Assembly: GCF_036241575.1 (NCBI RefSeq)
Contig: NZ_CP108455.1
Location: forward strand, 3,034,001-3,098,000
Reading direction: 5' to 3'
Source: Streptomyces sp. NBC_01267
GTDB lineage: Bacteria; Actinomycetota; Actinomycetes; Streptomycetales; Streptomycetaceae
DNA length: 64,000 nucleotides
In this document: positions 1-7,758 of the stretch, piece by piece
Layout: the number at the start of each line of letters is the position of its first letter
Numbering within the stretch: position 1 is the stretch's first letter
The notes under the pieces: generated by a model
Database searches by the model: none
Told to the model about the DNA's origin: nothing
The model's input: the letters and a program-made list of their open reading frames with translations, nothing else
Translations under genes and position numbers: made by a program

Positions 1-84
1 TGGCGCGACTGCGATCTCGACGCAGTCGTTGCTGTTACTGGCGCTGTAGCTGCTCTTGAACCACTTCAGCTCGGTGGCGGTCAT
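1..84 (-). CDS. DUF397 domain protein, 5' part only
   Basis: The reverse strand from position 84 reads MTATELKWFKSSYSASNSND and continues through CVEIAVAP to the window edge. The W-x-KSSYS and NDCVE blocks are the hallmark of DUF397. These small actinomycete proteins are usually encoded beside an Scr1-type XRE regulator and are treated as toxin-like partners. The start codon overlaps the stop of the upstream XRE gene (ATGA, 81-84), so the two are translationally coupled. The C-terminus lies outside the window. Confidence 0.85.
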   Translation of the reverse strand, partial: MTATELKWFKSSYSASNSNDCVEIAVAP

Positions 85-899
85 GTCTCTCCCAGCAGTT
101 TTTCGATGAAGGCCAGCGACTCGCGCGGTGTGAGCGCCTGGGAACGGATGATCCCATAGCGGAGCTCAAGGATCTGAATCTCTTTCGGATCGGAGATCAG
201 GTAGCTGGACAACGAGGCCTCCGTGTACCCCACCGCCGAGCCGTCCTCCAGTTTCAGCACCTGGATCTCTCCGCCCATTCCCGCGTGGTCCTCGCGCTCC
301 GTCGGCATCACCTGGATCTCGACATTACGCAACTGGCCTACTTCCAGGAGGTGTTCAAGCTGACGCCGCAGCACCGGCCTGCCACCGAGCGGTCGGCGCA
401 GCGTCGCTTCCTCCTGCACGAAGGTGAGAGTGGGTGAGGGGCGCCGCTCAAAGATGATGCGGCGTCCCATGCGCGCCTCGACCTGACGGTCGATCTCGTC
501 CTCCGAGTAGGCGGGCCGTCGCATCTGGAACAGCGCCCGCGTGTACTCCTCGGTCTGGAGCAGTCCTTGGAGATTGTGGTTCCCGTACGCCCCCAGCTCA
601 ACAGCTCCCGCTTCCAGCTTCGCCAAGTCCCTTACTTTCTTCGGCAGTCGGGCGTCCGCCACGTCCTTCTTCATCGCGGAGATGATCCCGCCCGCGCCCA
701 GCACCCGGTCCGCCGCGTCCAGGAACTCCGGCTTCGGCACGCGCCGCCCTCGCTCCACCGACGAGACCTGTTCCTCGCCGTACCCGATCGCAGCGCCCAG
801 CTCCGACTGCGTCAGGCCTGCCCGCTCCCGCCACAGCTTGATCTGCCGACCGACCGCCCTGAGCACCGCAGCCGATTCGTCGTCCATCGCATGTTCCAT
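81..899 (-). CDS. XRE/Scr1-type transcriptional regulator (HTH + DUF5753)
   Basis: A 272-residue protein. An N-terminal helix-turn-helix (about residues 12-68; LTQSELGAAIGYGEEQVSSV, then ERGRR) is followed by a DUF5753-type domain containing LLQTEEYTRAL and PTLTFVQEEATLRR. This is the usual plan of Scr1-family antitoxin-like regulators. ATG 899 is chosen because GAAGGTGGG lies about 8 nt upstream; an in-frame GTG at 917 has no visible ribosome-binding site. The downstream DUF397 gene overlaps it by 4 nt, so the pair probably works together, with the regulator controlling its own promoter. DNA binding is inferred from the family; the target is unknown. Confidence 0.88.
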   Translation of the reverse strand: MEHAMDDESAAVLRAVGRQIKLWRERAGLTQSELGAAIGYGEEQVSSVERGRRVPKPEFLDAADRVLGAGGIISAMKKDVADARLPKKVRDLAKLEAGAVELGAYGNHNLQGLLQTEEYTRALFQMRRPAYSEDEIDRQVEARMGRRIIFERRPSPTLTFVQEEATLRRPLGGRPVLRRQLEHLLEVGQLRNVEIQVMPTEREDHAGMGGEIQVLKLEDGSAVGYTEASLSSYLISDPKEIQILELRYGIIRSQALTPRESLAFIEKLLGET

Positions 900-927
900 G
901 CCGCCCACCTTCGACACGGGGTACGGA

Positions 928-956
928 CCGGACAGAACCGGACCGCACCCGGACAG
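928..956. promoter_or_regulatory. Repeated CCGGACAG motif, candidate operator between divergent genes
   Basis: Two copies of CCGGACAG (928-935 and 949-956) lie 21 bp apart, about two helical turns, with a partial third copy (CCGGAC, about 938-943) between them. They sit between the divergent XRE and ATPase genes. Autoregulation by the XRE protein is an inference. Confidence 0.35.
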
Positions 957-1017
957 TGACGCTCCGTACCGGCGTCAGTCCTTTTCAGCCTAGACACAGT
1001 TGGCCACGCTGAGTGAC

Positions 1018-1650
1018 ATGAACCAAGAAATCGCCCATTCCGCCGCCCCGGTACAGCAGTTCAGCGTGCTGCTGTCCGCGACTCGACGAGGGGCCCACCA
1101 GGCACGCCTGTTCAGCGTGCAGCAACTCAGCGACTGGGGGCTCCCGTTCGACGCCGCCGCTCAGATCGTGGCCGAGCTGGCCGCCAACGCAGCTACGCAT
1201 GGTCATGTGCGCGGCAGAGGCTTCCGTCTGACGCTCATGTGGTGCGGGGCCTCCGTGCTGCGCATCGAGGTGACCGATGCCCGCCCCGAGCGTCTGCCGC
1301 AGCTGGGCCGCCCCCATCCCCGGGAAGCGGAATCCGGCCGGGGCCTGCTGCTGGTGGAGGCGTACGCCGACCGCTGGGGGACGTACGTCGGGCCCTCGCC
1401 CTGCAAGACGGTGTGGGCGGAGCTGGATCTCACCCCGGTGACCGCATGGGCAAGAACCCGGTCAGGCACGCGGTCCGGCACTCGGTCGGACACGGGGTCG
1501 GGCACGGGGTCGGGTGCGCGTCCGACCGGGTTCCGGGTTCCCGTGATCCGGGCTTCCGCGATCCAGCCCGACGCGACGCCAGAAGCCAAAGAACCGGGGA
1601 AAGAACCAACCCAACCCCACCCCTCCCGGCCTGGTCACCCGCACGGGTGA
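1018..1650 (+). CDS. RsbW-like ATP-binding (HATPase_c) protein
   Basis: A 210-residue protein with a single histidine-kinase-like ATPase fold. The N-box is ELAANAATHGHV (about residues 49-60), the G1 region is IEVTDARPE, and the G2 region is GRGLLLVEAYADRWG. Such stand-alone ATPases in Streptomyces resemble the anti-sigma kinases RsbW and SpoIIAB and act on anti-sigma antagonists or sigma factors; no sigma factor or antagonist is adjacent. After about residue 145 the protein becomes a low-complexity tail of Arg-Ser-Gly-Thr repeats that is not part of the fold. ATG 1018 is preferred; TTG 1000 is an in-frame alternative, and neither has a strong ribosome-binding site. It is divergent from the XRE gene. 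Confidence 0.8.
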   Translation: MNQEIAHSAAPVQQFSVLLSATRRGAHQARLFSVQQLSDWGLPFDAAAQIVAELAANAATHGHVRGRGFRLTLMWCGASVLRIEVTDARPERLPQLGRPHPREAESGRGLLLVEAYADRWGTYVGPSPCKTVWAELDLTPVTAWARTRSGTRSGTRSDTGSGTGSGARPTGFRVPVIRASAIQPDATPEAKEPGKEPTQPHPSRPGHPHG

Positions 1651-1786
1651 CAGGTAGCAACTCAGCTGGCGATCAAGGGATTCGGTAGGGCAGGGTCGGC
1701 CGCATCACGCAACCGACACGAGACGGCCCCCGCCGGGACTGCAATCCCGGACGAGGGCCTGACCACCCAGGAAGAAGCGCTTCCCG

Positions 1787-2791
1787 ATGGCTGAACAGCA
1801 GTTTAATGCGCCTGTGCGCGCCCGGTCCGGCGGTTCCGGCCGTTCCCGAACGGGACTTGGACATGTAGTCGTACGTCACCCCGAGCGCTTCACCGTGGTC
1901 GGAAACCACCTCGCCCAGCACCCCGCTCTGTCGCTGACGGCGATCGGCCTGGCCACCCACATCCAGTCGCTGCCGGAGGGCGCGCTGGTCGGGATCAAGT
2001 CCCTGGCCGCCAAATTCCGCGAGGGCGCGTCCCGAATCGCCGCAGCGTTACGGGAGTTAGAGGCCTACGGCTATCTGAGCCGGACGAAGGTACGTCTGCC
2101 GTCGGGGCGGATCGTGACGCGGACGACGTCGTTCAACAACCCGGATGGGGAACGGCCCGCAGCCCCTCGGCCACCCGCAATGGACCTCCGGCCGCCTCGG
2201 CCCGTACCGGCTGAACCCGCCCCGGCCGGCTTCACACCCGTACCGGCTGAACCCGTACCCACGCCCGCACCGATGCCCGTACCCATGCCCGTACCGACCG
2301 GACCCCTACCGGCTGGACCCGATCCCGTTCCGGTTCCCGATCCCGTACCCGTACCCGTACCGACCGTCCCCCGCGACCAGCCCCGGCCCACCCCCGCCCC
2401 GCTCCCCCGGCCCTCGGCCCCCGACCTGGCCCGCGCCCGTACCGCAGCCGATCTCCTGGCCGGACTCCGCGCCCGGGACCCCCGCCTGCTGCTCTCCGCT
2501 GCGGACATCAGCAGGCTCACCCCGGCCGTGTCCACCTGGCTGGAACGCGGCATCGAGCCCACCGCAGTACAGCAAACCCTCACCACACTGCTGCCCCAGG
2601 AACCCCTGCACCACCCGGCGGGCTTCCTGGCCCACCGTCTGACAACCCTGCTCCCACCACCACTCCCACCGGAACCGGAACCGGCACCGCACGCACGCCC
2701 ACACCCGTTCCAGACCTGCGAGACCTGCGACCGCGCCTTCCGCGCGCCGGAACCGGGACGGTGCAAGGAGTGCGCTGCCGACGAAAGCTAG
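1787..2791 (+). CDS. Helix-turn-helix protein with Pro/Val repeats and C-terminal zinc ribbon
   Basis: A 334-residue actinomycete-type protein. Residues about 20-118 form a winged-helix-like region (HPALSLTAIGLATHIQSLPE, then SRIAAALRELEAYGYLSR). Residues about 125-210 are a Pro-Val-Pro low-complexity linker. Residues about 215-290 form a helical block, and the last 35 residues carry two CxxC pairs (CETCDRAF and CKECAA) that look like a zinc ribbon. Two leucines in the recognition-helix region are encoded by TTA (2048-2050 and 2057-2059), so translation should depend on the bldA tRNA and be tied to development. Its 3' end recurs at 6598-6990 and, with an internal deletion, at 10861-11004. Function is unknown; DNA or RNA binding is likely. 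Confidence 0.75.
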   Translation: MAEQQFNAPVRARSGGSGRSRTGLGHVVVRHPERFTVVGNHLAQHPALSLTAIGLATHIQSLPEGALVGIKSLAAKFREGASRIAAALRELEAYGYLSRTKVRLPSGRIVTRTTSFNNPDGERPAAPRPPAMDLRPPRPVPAEPAPAGFTPVPAEPVPTPAPMPVPMPVPTGPLPAGPDPVPVPDPVPVPVPTVPRDQPRPTPAPLPRPSAPDLARARTAADLLAGLRARDPRLLLSAADISRLTPAVSTWLERGIEPTAVQQTLTTLLPQEPLHHPAGFLAHRLTTLLPPPLPPEPEPAPHARPHPFQTCETCDRAFRAPEPGRCKECAADES

Positions 2792-2856
2792 TGCTCTGAC
2801 CGGAGAGGTTCGCCGGGCTGGGAGCAGACAAGCAGTTTGAATGGGCTGGGCAGCCT

Positions 2857-3201
2857 GTGTACTGGGAGTGGGAAGATCGCGTGGTGACTATCACCCTGCA
2901 TGACTTTGATGGTGAGCACTCGCTGACGCTCACTGTCGGCGGCCTGGCCGCTGATGCGGCTGTGGTTGCCGCCGGACACGAGCCCAACGGGTACTTCTGG
3001 GAAGGTCTTGTGCAGTTCGCCTGGCCGGATCTTGCTGAGCGCCTCGATTTCGACAGCGAGGGCGGCATGTTCTGTGCACTCGGGAGCTTGCGTGACCTCA
3101 CGCAGCTCAAGACTGTCCTTGAGCCCGTGATCTCGAGCCTCAGCGCGGTTCGCGAGATTGTTGCCCGCGCCGAGACGGCAGGCTTCGAGTTCGACGACTG
3201 A
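2857..3201 (+). CDS. Imm51-like immunity protein, possibly 5'-truncated
   Basis: A 114-residue acidic protein. The block GHEPNGYFWEG and the closing AGFEFDD resemble the Imm51 immunity family, which neutralises polymorphic toxins; no toxin gene is next to it. GTG 2857 is the only usual start. The frame stays open upstream from 2800 and reads KQFEWAGQP directly before the start, which looks like coding sequence. The original start may therefore have been lost when this segment was joined behind the HTH gene. No good ribosome-binding site precedes GTG 2857. It is either a remnant or an internally started short form. The segment 2792-3523 is absent from the second copy of this region. Confidence 0.6.
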   Translation: MYWEWEDRVVTITLHDFDGEHSLTLTVGGLAADAAVVAAGHEPNGYFWEGLVQFAWPDLAERLDFDSEGGMFCALGSLRDLTQLKTVLEPVISSLSAVREIVARAETAGFEFDD

Positions 3202-3423
3202 TGCTGTAACCAACACGTCTCCGATTCAGGCCGCAAGCTGGAGAGGTCTACCGCCCCAGCGGATGTGTTTCTCGCTGCGGATGCGGGCGCGTTCGCGTCG
3301 TTGGGCGGCGAGTACGTCCGGGTGGCGGGCTCTCGTCCGGGAGCCCTGGTGTGTTTCTCGCCCGCGCCACTACCGTCAGCTTTCGTCCGGCCCACCAGAC
3401 CGGCCCACCGAGAGGGGACCCTC

Positions 3424-3630
3424 ATGGCCCGCAGGCTGCGGATGCTCGGTACGAACAGCAAGACCGGCGAATGCCCGACCCTGTACGAGGACATCGACAC
3501 CGGCGAAGTCCTCGTACAGGGCAAGGTTGCTGAGCCGGAGGACATCGCGCAGATGGTCAATCCCCTGTCCGGTGAAACCATGGTCGTGGTCGACCGGGCG
3601 TTGCTGATCAATTTCTCGCCGAAGGAGTGA
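3424..3630 (+). CDS. Small conserved protein preceding DUF6879 gene
   Basis: A 68-residue protein beginning MARRLRMLGTNSKTGECPTL and ending INFSPKE, with no recognised domain. ATG 3424 is preceded by GAGAGGGGACC, a strong ribosome-binding region. Its stop overlaps the GTG start of the DUF6879 gene (GTGA, 3627-3630). The same order (small protein, DUF6879, XRE) occurs at 9853-8211 on the other strand, although the small proteins there are not obviously alike. The last third of this gene is repeated at 7759-7866. Function is unknown. Confidence 0.7.
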   Translation: MARRLRMLGTNSKTGECPTLYEDIDTGEVLVQGKVAEPEDIAQMVNPLSGETMVVVDRALLINFSPKE

Positions 3631-4166
3631 CGGTGCAGGACGCCGTACCAGCCCAGGAGATCCTCGACTTCTTCCGGGAGGGCTTCGAGCACACCGCTTG
3701 GCGGCTGGAGACCCGCCGGGACTACGCCGCCGACCAGGGCACCGAGGAGTACCGCGAGTTCCTCCGAGGAGTCGCGCCCCCGCACGACACGACCAGCCCC
3801 TGGTTCGTCAACGCCCGCGAGCAGACTGCCCGGGGCAAGCGGATCGAGCGGGTGCGCCTGATCGATGAGCCGCCCTCGGACAATCAGCAGTACCTCCTCG
3901 CCACCACCCCGGACAACCTGGCCGCAGGTGAGGACATCCGATTCATGACGAGGCCGGATGCCAACCAACTCGGCTTGCCGGAATACGACTTCTGGCTGTT
4001 CGACTCCCGCACTATGGCCGTCTTCAACTGGGACGACCCGGCACGGCGCATGGAGTTGACGTCAGATCCGGGGATGGTCCTGAGGGCGTGCCAGGCCCGT
4101 GATGCGGCCTGGCATCACGCCGCACGTTACGAGGAGTTCAAGACGCGGGTACGTTTCCCCATGTGA
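3627..4166 (+). CDS. DUF6879 family protein
   Basis: A 179-residue protein. It shows the family pattern: an early F-x-HTAWRLE(T/V)RD-like block (FEHTAWRLETRRDY), a central RVRLIDEPPSDNQQYLL block, and a late DFWLFDSRTMAVFNW block. DUF6879 proteins are nearly always encoded with an XRE regulator in Streptomyces and are suspected partners in toxin-antitoxin-like or signalling pairs; the biochemistry is unknown. It is coupled at both ends: GTGA with the small upstream gene and a 4-nt overlap with the XRE gene. The first 64 or so codons are duplicated at 7862-8054. Confidence 0.82.
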   Translation: MTVQDAVPAQEILDFFREGFEHTAWRLETRRDYAADQGTEEYREFLRGVAPPHDTTSPWFVNAREQTARGKRIERVRLIDEPPSDNQQYLLATTPDNLAAGEDIRFMTRPDANQLGLPEYDFWLFDSRTMAVFNWDDPARRMELTSDPGMVLRACQARDAAWHHAARYEEFKTRVRFPM

Positions 4167-4711
4167 GCACCGACTACCAGCAGGCCAGGGCTGCCCTTGG
4201 TGCACGGCTGCGCGAGCTGCGCACCGAGGCCGGGCTCACCGTCCGCGCTCTGGCCGCCGCATGTCAGTGGCCCCCGTCGAAGGTGTCCAAGCTGGAGAAC
4301 GGCCGCCAGACCGCGACCCCTGGGGACCTTGACGTGTGGGCTGCGGGAGTCAACAGGCCGGAGGCGGCTGCGGAATTGAAAGGCCGCCTGTCCGGGCTGG
4401 AGTCCCGATACCGCTCGTGGCATCGGCAGCTCGCAGGCGGGCATCGAGCGGTGCAGGACGCGATCGGTGCCCAGCATCAGAGGACCACGGTCCTCCGTGG
4501 CATCTCCGCATCCGTCATCCCGGGGATCTTCCAGACCCCGGAGTACGCGCGCAGCGTTCTGTCCCGGTACGCGGACCTGCACGGAGTGGTGCGCGATATC
4601 GAGGACGGGGTGGCCTCCCGGATGCGACGCCAGGAGGGCCGTCCCGAACTCTTCGCCGGAGTTCCCGATCATAAGGAAAACGGATGGCTGCAAGAAATTC
4701 TGAAGCGCTAG
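4163..4711 (+). CDS. XRE/Scr1-type regulator, C-terminally truncated
   Basis: A 182-residue protein with an N-terminal helix-turn-helix (LTVRALAAACQWPPSKVSKL, then ENGRQ) and the beginning of a DUF5753 domain (VIPGIFQTPEYARSVLSRYA). Family members are about 270-290 residues. Here homology stops around RRQEGRPELFAG and the frame runs into an unrelated tail (KENGWLQEILKR). From about 4665 the DNA becomes visibly AT-richer. The gene therefore appears cut by insertion of foreign DNA or by a deletion joint. The HTH is intact, so a truncated DNA-binding protein could still be made. The GTG start overlaps the DUF6879 stop. Confidence 0.75.
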   Translation: MSTDYQQARAALGARLRELRTEAGLTVRALAAACQWPPSKVSKLENGRQTATPGDLDVWAAGVNRPEAAAELKGRLSGLESRYRSWHRQLAGGHRAVQDAIGAQHQRTTVLRGISASVIPGIFQTPEYARSVLSRYADLHGVVRDIEDGVASRMRRQEGRPELFAGVPDHKENGWLQEILKR

Positions 4712-5007
4712 ATGTATTCCTCAAAGTTGCTGCTGACTCAAGGGTTTCGTGGCGTACTGTCGAGTTCGCGGGCCGAGGAATCTCGGCGGATGCAGCCAGC
4801 GTCGTCTGGATGCTTTCCAGAGGAAAGCATTCGCGGAGCGGAGAAGAGTTGGCCGATCTCCTCATGGGACAGATTGATCTAATTGACTCCCTGATCGAAT
4901 TGTGGCGATCTTTCGACAGCGGAGAGCTCTCTGAAGCAAATTTCGAAGACCAACTAGAAACGGTTGTACTGGGACTGGAGGAGTGGATTTCACAAGCCTC
5001 ACGGTAG
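4684..5007 (+). CDS. Hypothetical acidic protein in AT-richer insert
   Basis: A 107-residue, mostly helical, acidic protein (GEELADLLMGQIDLIDSLIE region) with no recognised family. ATG 4684 is preceded by AAGGAAAA and lies inside the last codons of the truncated XRE gene (28-nt overlap). Codon third positions are much less GC-rich than in neighbouring genes, which points to recent acquisition. It could belong to a contact-dependent or plasmid-borne system, but nothing in the sequence says so. Confidence 0.55.
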   Translation: MAARNSEALDVFLKVAADSRVSWRTVEFAGRGISADAASVVWMLSRGKHSRSGEELADLLMGQIDLIDSLIELWRSFDSGELSEANFEDQLETVVLGLEEWISQASR

Positions 5008-5439
5008 TGAAATTAGCAAGTATCTCCAGAAAAAAGTCCTACCGAATGCCGGAACACCCAAAGTCCGAGCAGGCGATAGGAGACGGAACATTCTGACAAT
5101 TCTTGCGAGTTAGCGTGTCATCAGACCAGGTCGGACGCCTGGTGAATTTGAGTGCGCAGTTGACGTTACCGGGAGCGCAGAGCGGGTCCACCTTCTGACC
5201 CCAAAGACCTCCTTGGGTGACTGCTTGACGCTTTGGCATTGCCGGGCAAAGACCGCCTCGCTGGAACTCGTGCAAAACATCTCAAACAACACGGATAGTA
5301 CACAATTTGGTGGGATGCACCAAATGGCGCATCCAGTAAGCCTTTTCGTGATTCTCCTCCATAAATTATGCACATCTCTGCCGTCGCGCCATAAATGCTG
5401 AAAATAGCGCGAGTCCACCTTTCACGAACCGAGGAATTA
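5008..5439. other. AT-richer intergenic stretch
   Basis: No convincing gene is present in these 432 bases. The only clear structure is the inverted repeat at 5305-5325. Base composition is well below the surrounding GC content, continuous with the preceding gene, so this belongs to the same insert. Confidence 0.5.
5305..5325. promoter_or_regulatory. Inverted repeat upstream of membrane protein gene
   Basis: ATTTGGTG (5305-5312) and CACCAAAT (5318-5325) form a perfect 8-bp inverted repeat around GGATG, 115 nt upstream of the next start codon. The size suits a dimeric repressor operator; which protein would bind is unknown. Confidence 0.35.
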
Positions 5440-5907
5440 ATGTCTCGAACTATTGCAAATGTGGTGACTGAGAAATCGCGGAGATTGCTGGAGCCAGGCG
5501 AGTCCGTGTCGCGCGTCTATCTCGCGCAAGGCGGAATCAACCCCTGGTCCCTGATCGCTTTCTCCGTGGTCGGGCTGGTGCTCGTTCGGGGGCTGAGCGG
5601 CGCCATGGGACAGCCGGGCGGCTTCGGGGCGCTCGGTGGGCTTGTCGGTGGGTTCGTTGGCTGGTTGATCGCCACGATGCTGACCACACGCCGGGTGATT
5701 CTCAAGACCGACCGGTCCGTGGTGCTGCTCGCCTGTGGCAAGTTCACCGCCAAGAAGCCGGTCAAGGTGGTTACCCGGTTGCCGAAGGGGACCAAGGTAG
5801 GGCCGCTGTCGGGTACTTGGGCGCCGTTGGAATCCGGGGGCGAGAAGCTGTGGATTCATAAGATGTTCCACGACAACATGCCGGAGTTGACGACCAAGCT
5901 CGGCTGA
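5440..5907 (+). CDS. Small membrane protein with PH-like C-terminal part
   Basis: A 155-residue protein. Two hydrophobic segments (about residues 34-50 and 58-82, the second rich in Gly-Gly-Leu-Val) are followed by a soluble part starting TTRRVILKTDRSVVLLACGK. That opening is reminiscent of bacterial PH-like membrane proteins, but the assignment is weak. ATG 5440 has GAGG about 6 nt upstream. The 5' end is AT-richer and the 3' end more like the chromosome. Function is unknown. Confidence 0.65.
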   Translation: MSRTIANVVTEKSRRLLEPGESVSRVYLAQGGINPWSLIAFSVVGLVLVRGLSGAMGQPGGFGALGGLVGGFVGWLIATMLTTRRVILKTDRSVVLLACGKFTAKKPVKVVTRLPKGTKVGPLSGTWAPLESGGEKLWIHKMFHDNMPELTTKLG

Positions 5908-6018
5908 GCTCCCGGGCGGCGTATCGAGCAGCATGTGAGGGTGAGGGGCAGTGGGTCGGTTCGGCGGGCAGGTGGCGGACCGGCCAGCCAGTCCATCGGA
6001 CCCACCGGTGTTTTGTAG

Positions 6019-6596
6019 CAGGGTTGGCCATTGCCCTATCCCCGCCGCATCTCCTGGTTGCGTTCCAGTGAGCGGCGCAGTTCCAGGGGCAGTGGGTGGT
6101 GCGGGCCGTACCGGCGTTCCGTGTCGTAGAGGAGTTCCTGGAGTTGGCGGTGGGCCGCTCCGTGGTCGCCGATCGCCAGGAGCAAGTGGGCGATGCGGTG
6201 GCGGATTTCGAAGGAGCGGGCCGGGTCGGTGCCTGCCGCGTACTGGTTCTGGTACGGGGGCAGGATCGCGCGGTACTCGGCGAGTGCCGCGGCCGGTTCG
6301 CCCAGTTGTTCCAGGCACTGGGCGGCGTCGAAGCGGTACTGGAGGACCTGTTCGTCGGCCGCGCCCGACTCAGCCGCGCGGGCGTCGGCCAGTCTGCGCA
6401 GTTCGGGCAGGGCCCGGCGGTACTGGCCGTCGTCCAGCAGCGTCGCCGCGTACTGCTTGCGCAGGATGCGGACGACCGTGGACTTCTCCCCGTGCTGTTC
6501 GGCCGCCGCCGGGAGGATGCCGCCGAGGATGTCGACGGCCTGGGTGATGCGGCCCTCCCCCAGCAGCTGCTTGACCTCGTCGACCGCCGCCGCCAC
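6019..6596 (-). repeat. Duplicate fragment of the kinase gene 3' end (copy of 17468-18045)
   Basis: These 578 bases match 17468-18045 in the same orientation (offset 11449) with only scattered mismatches, for example at 6027, 6187, 6285 and 6345. On the minus strand they encode the C-terminal TPR-like region of the Ser/Thr kinase, from VAAAVDEVKQLLGEGRITQA to the stop, plus the first codons of the small ORF that follows it. No kinase domain is attached: at 6597 the sequence switches to a fragment of the HTH gene. It is a gene remnant. Confidence 0.93.
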
Positions 6597-6597
6597 T

Positions 6598-6990
6598 CCG
6601 CTCCCCCGGCCCTTGGCCCCCGACCTGGCCCGCGCCCGTACCGCAGCCGATCTCCTGGCCGGACTCCGCGCCCGGGACCCCCGCCTGCTGCTCTCCGCTG
6701 CGGACATCAGCAGGCTCACCCCGGCCGTGTCCACCTGGCTGGAACGCGGCATCGAGCCCACCGCAGTACAGCAAACCCTCACCACACTGCTGCCCCAGGA
6801 ACCCCTGCACCACCCGGCGGGCTTCCTGGCCCACCGCCTCACGACCCTGCTCCCACCACCACTCCCACCGGAACCGGAACCGGCACCGCACGCACGCCCA
6901 CACCCGTTCCAGACCTGCGAGACCTGCGACCGCGCCTTCCGCGCGCCGGAACCGGGACGGTGCAAGGAGTGCGCTGCCGGTGGAAGCTAG
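6598..6990 (+). pseudogene. Duplicate 3' fragment of the HTH/zinc-ribbon gene (copy of 2399-2791)
   Basis: These 393 bases match 2399-2791 (offset 4199) with few mismatches. They encode the helical block and zinc ribbon (from RARTAADLLAGLRARDPRLL to CKECAAGGS) and end at the equivalent TAG. There is no HTH part and no proper start: the upstream sequence is the antisense of a kinase fragment. The long frames running across the joint are chance fusions. Confidence 0.9.
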
Positions 6991-7076
6991 AGCCTGTCTC
7001 CTCGGCGTCGAAGCCAACCAGCTCAAGATCCACCGGACCCGCTGGCAAAGCAGGCGATTTGGCGAGGTAAGCTGGC

Positions 7077-7715
7077 ATGGTAATAAGCTCCGCCCTGTGG
7101 TCCTTCGCCCTAGTTGTAGGGCTTCTCACTCTGACTCCCGGACTCGATACCGCGTTGATCCTGCGCACGTCGGCCCTTGGCCGACGCAACAGAGCCTGGG
7201 GCGTCGTCCTCGGAATTCAGACCGGCACCCTGGTGTGGGGTGCGTTCACATCCCTCGGAGTGACCGCGCTTCTCACGGCTTCCCATCTCGCCTACACCGC
7301 GCTGCGCTGGATCGGTGCCGTCTACCTGATCTGGGTGGGGGCCCGCATGCTCCGGGACACCTTCCGGGGACTGCCTGCGGCAGATGTGGACGATTCCCTT
7401 CTGGCCGCCGGCGCGGACTCGGTCAGCGGCGGCTGGCGGCAGGGGACGCTCACCAACCTCCTGAACCCGAAGATGGGCGCTTTCTACGTCGCCGTCCTGC
7501 CTCAGTTCATCCCCCCAGGCACCGGCCACTTCACCATGGGCCTCCTGCTCACCACGGTGCACATCCTGATCGGTCTGCTCTGGTCTGCCGTCCTCATCGG
7601 CTTCGCTCGCGTCCTGCATGGCTGGCTCCGCAAGCCCCACGCCCGTCGCCTGCTCGACCGGATCACCGGCACGGTCATCGGCGCCTTCGGTTTGAGGCTG
7701 GCACTCAGCAACTGA
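7077..7715 (+). CDS. LysE/RhtB family amino-acid exporter
   Basis: A 212-residue inner-membrane protein with about six hydrophobic segments. The LysE signature is near the start (LLTLTPGLDTALILRTSALG), followed by GIQTGTLVWG and the mid-protein block GTLTNLLNPKMGAFYVAVLP. The family exports amino acids or their analogues by proton antiport; the substrate cannot be read from sequence. It occupies the place that the Imm51-like gene holds in the first copy of this region, between a fragment of the HTH gene and a fragment of the DUF6879 module, so it appears to be an exchanged cassette. Confidence 0.9.
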   Translation: MVISSALWSFALVVGLLTLTPGLDTALILRTSALGRRNRAWGVVLGIQTGTLVWGAFTSLGVTALLTASHLAYTALRWIGAVYLIWVGARMLRDTFRGLPAADVDDSLLAAGADSVSGGWRQGTLTNLLNPKMGAFYVAVLPQFIPPGTGHFTMGLLLTTVHILIGLLWSAVLIGFARVLHGWLRKPHARRLLDRITGTVIGAFGLRLALSN

Positions 7716-7758
7716 CGATCCGACCGTCGGAGTACGGCTCCCTGCTCAGCACCGGACG

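Noticed and set aside
6036..6990. Long open frames on both strands across the kinase-fragment/HTH-fragment joint
   Set aside because: Each is a fusion of sense and antisense pieces of two duplicated genes and has no proper start or domain; they are open only because of high GC.
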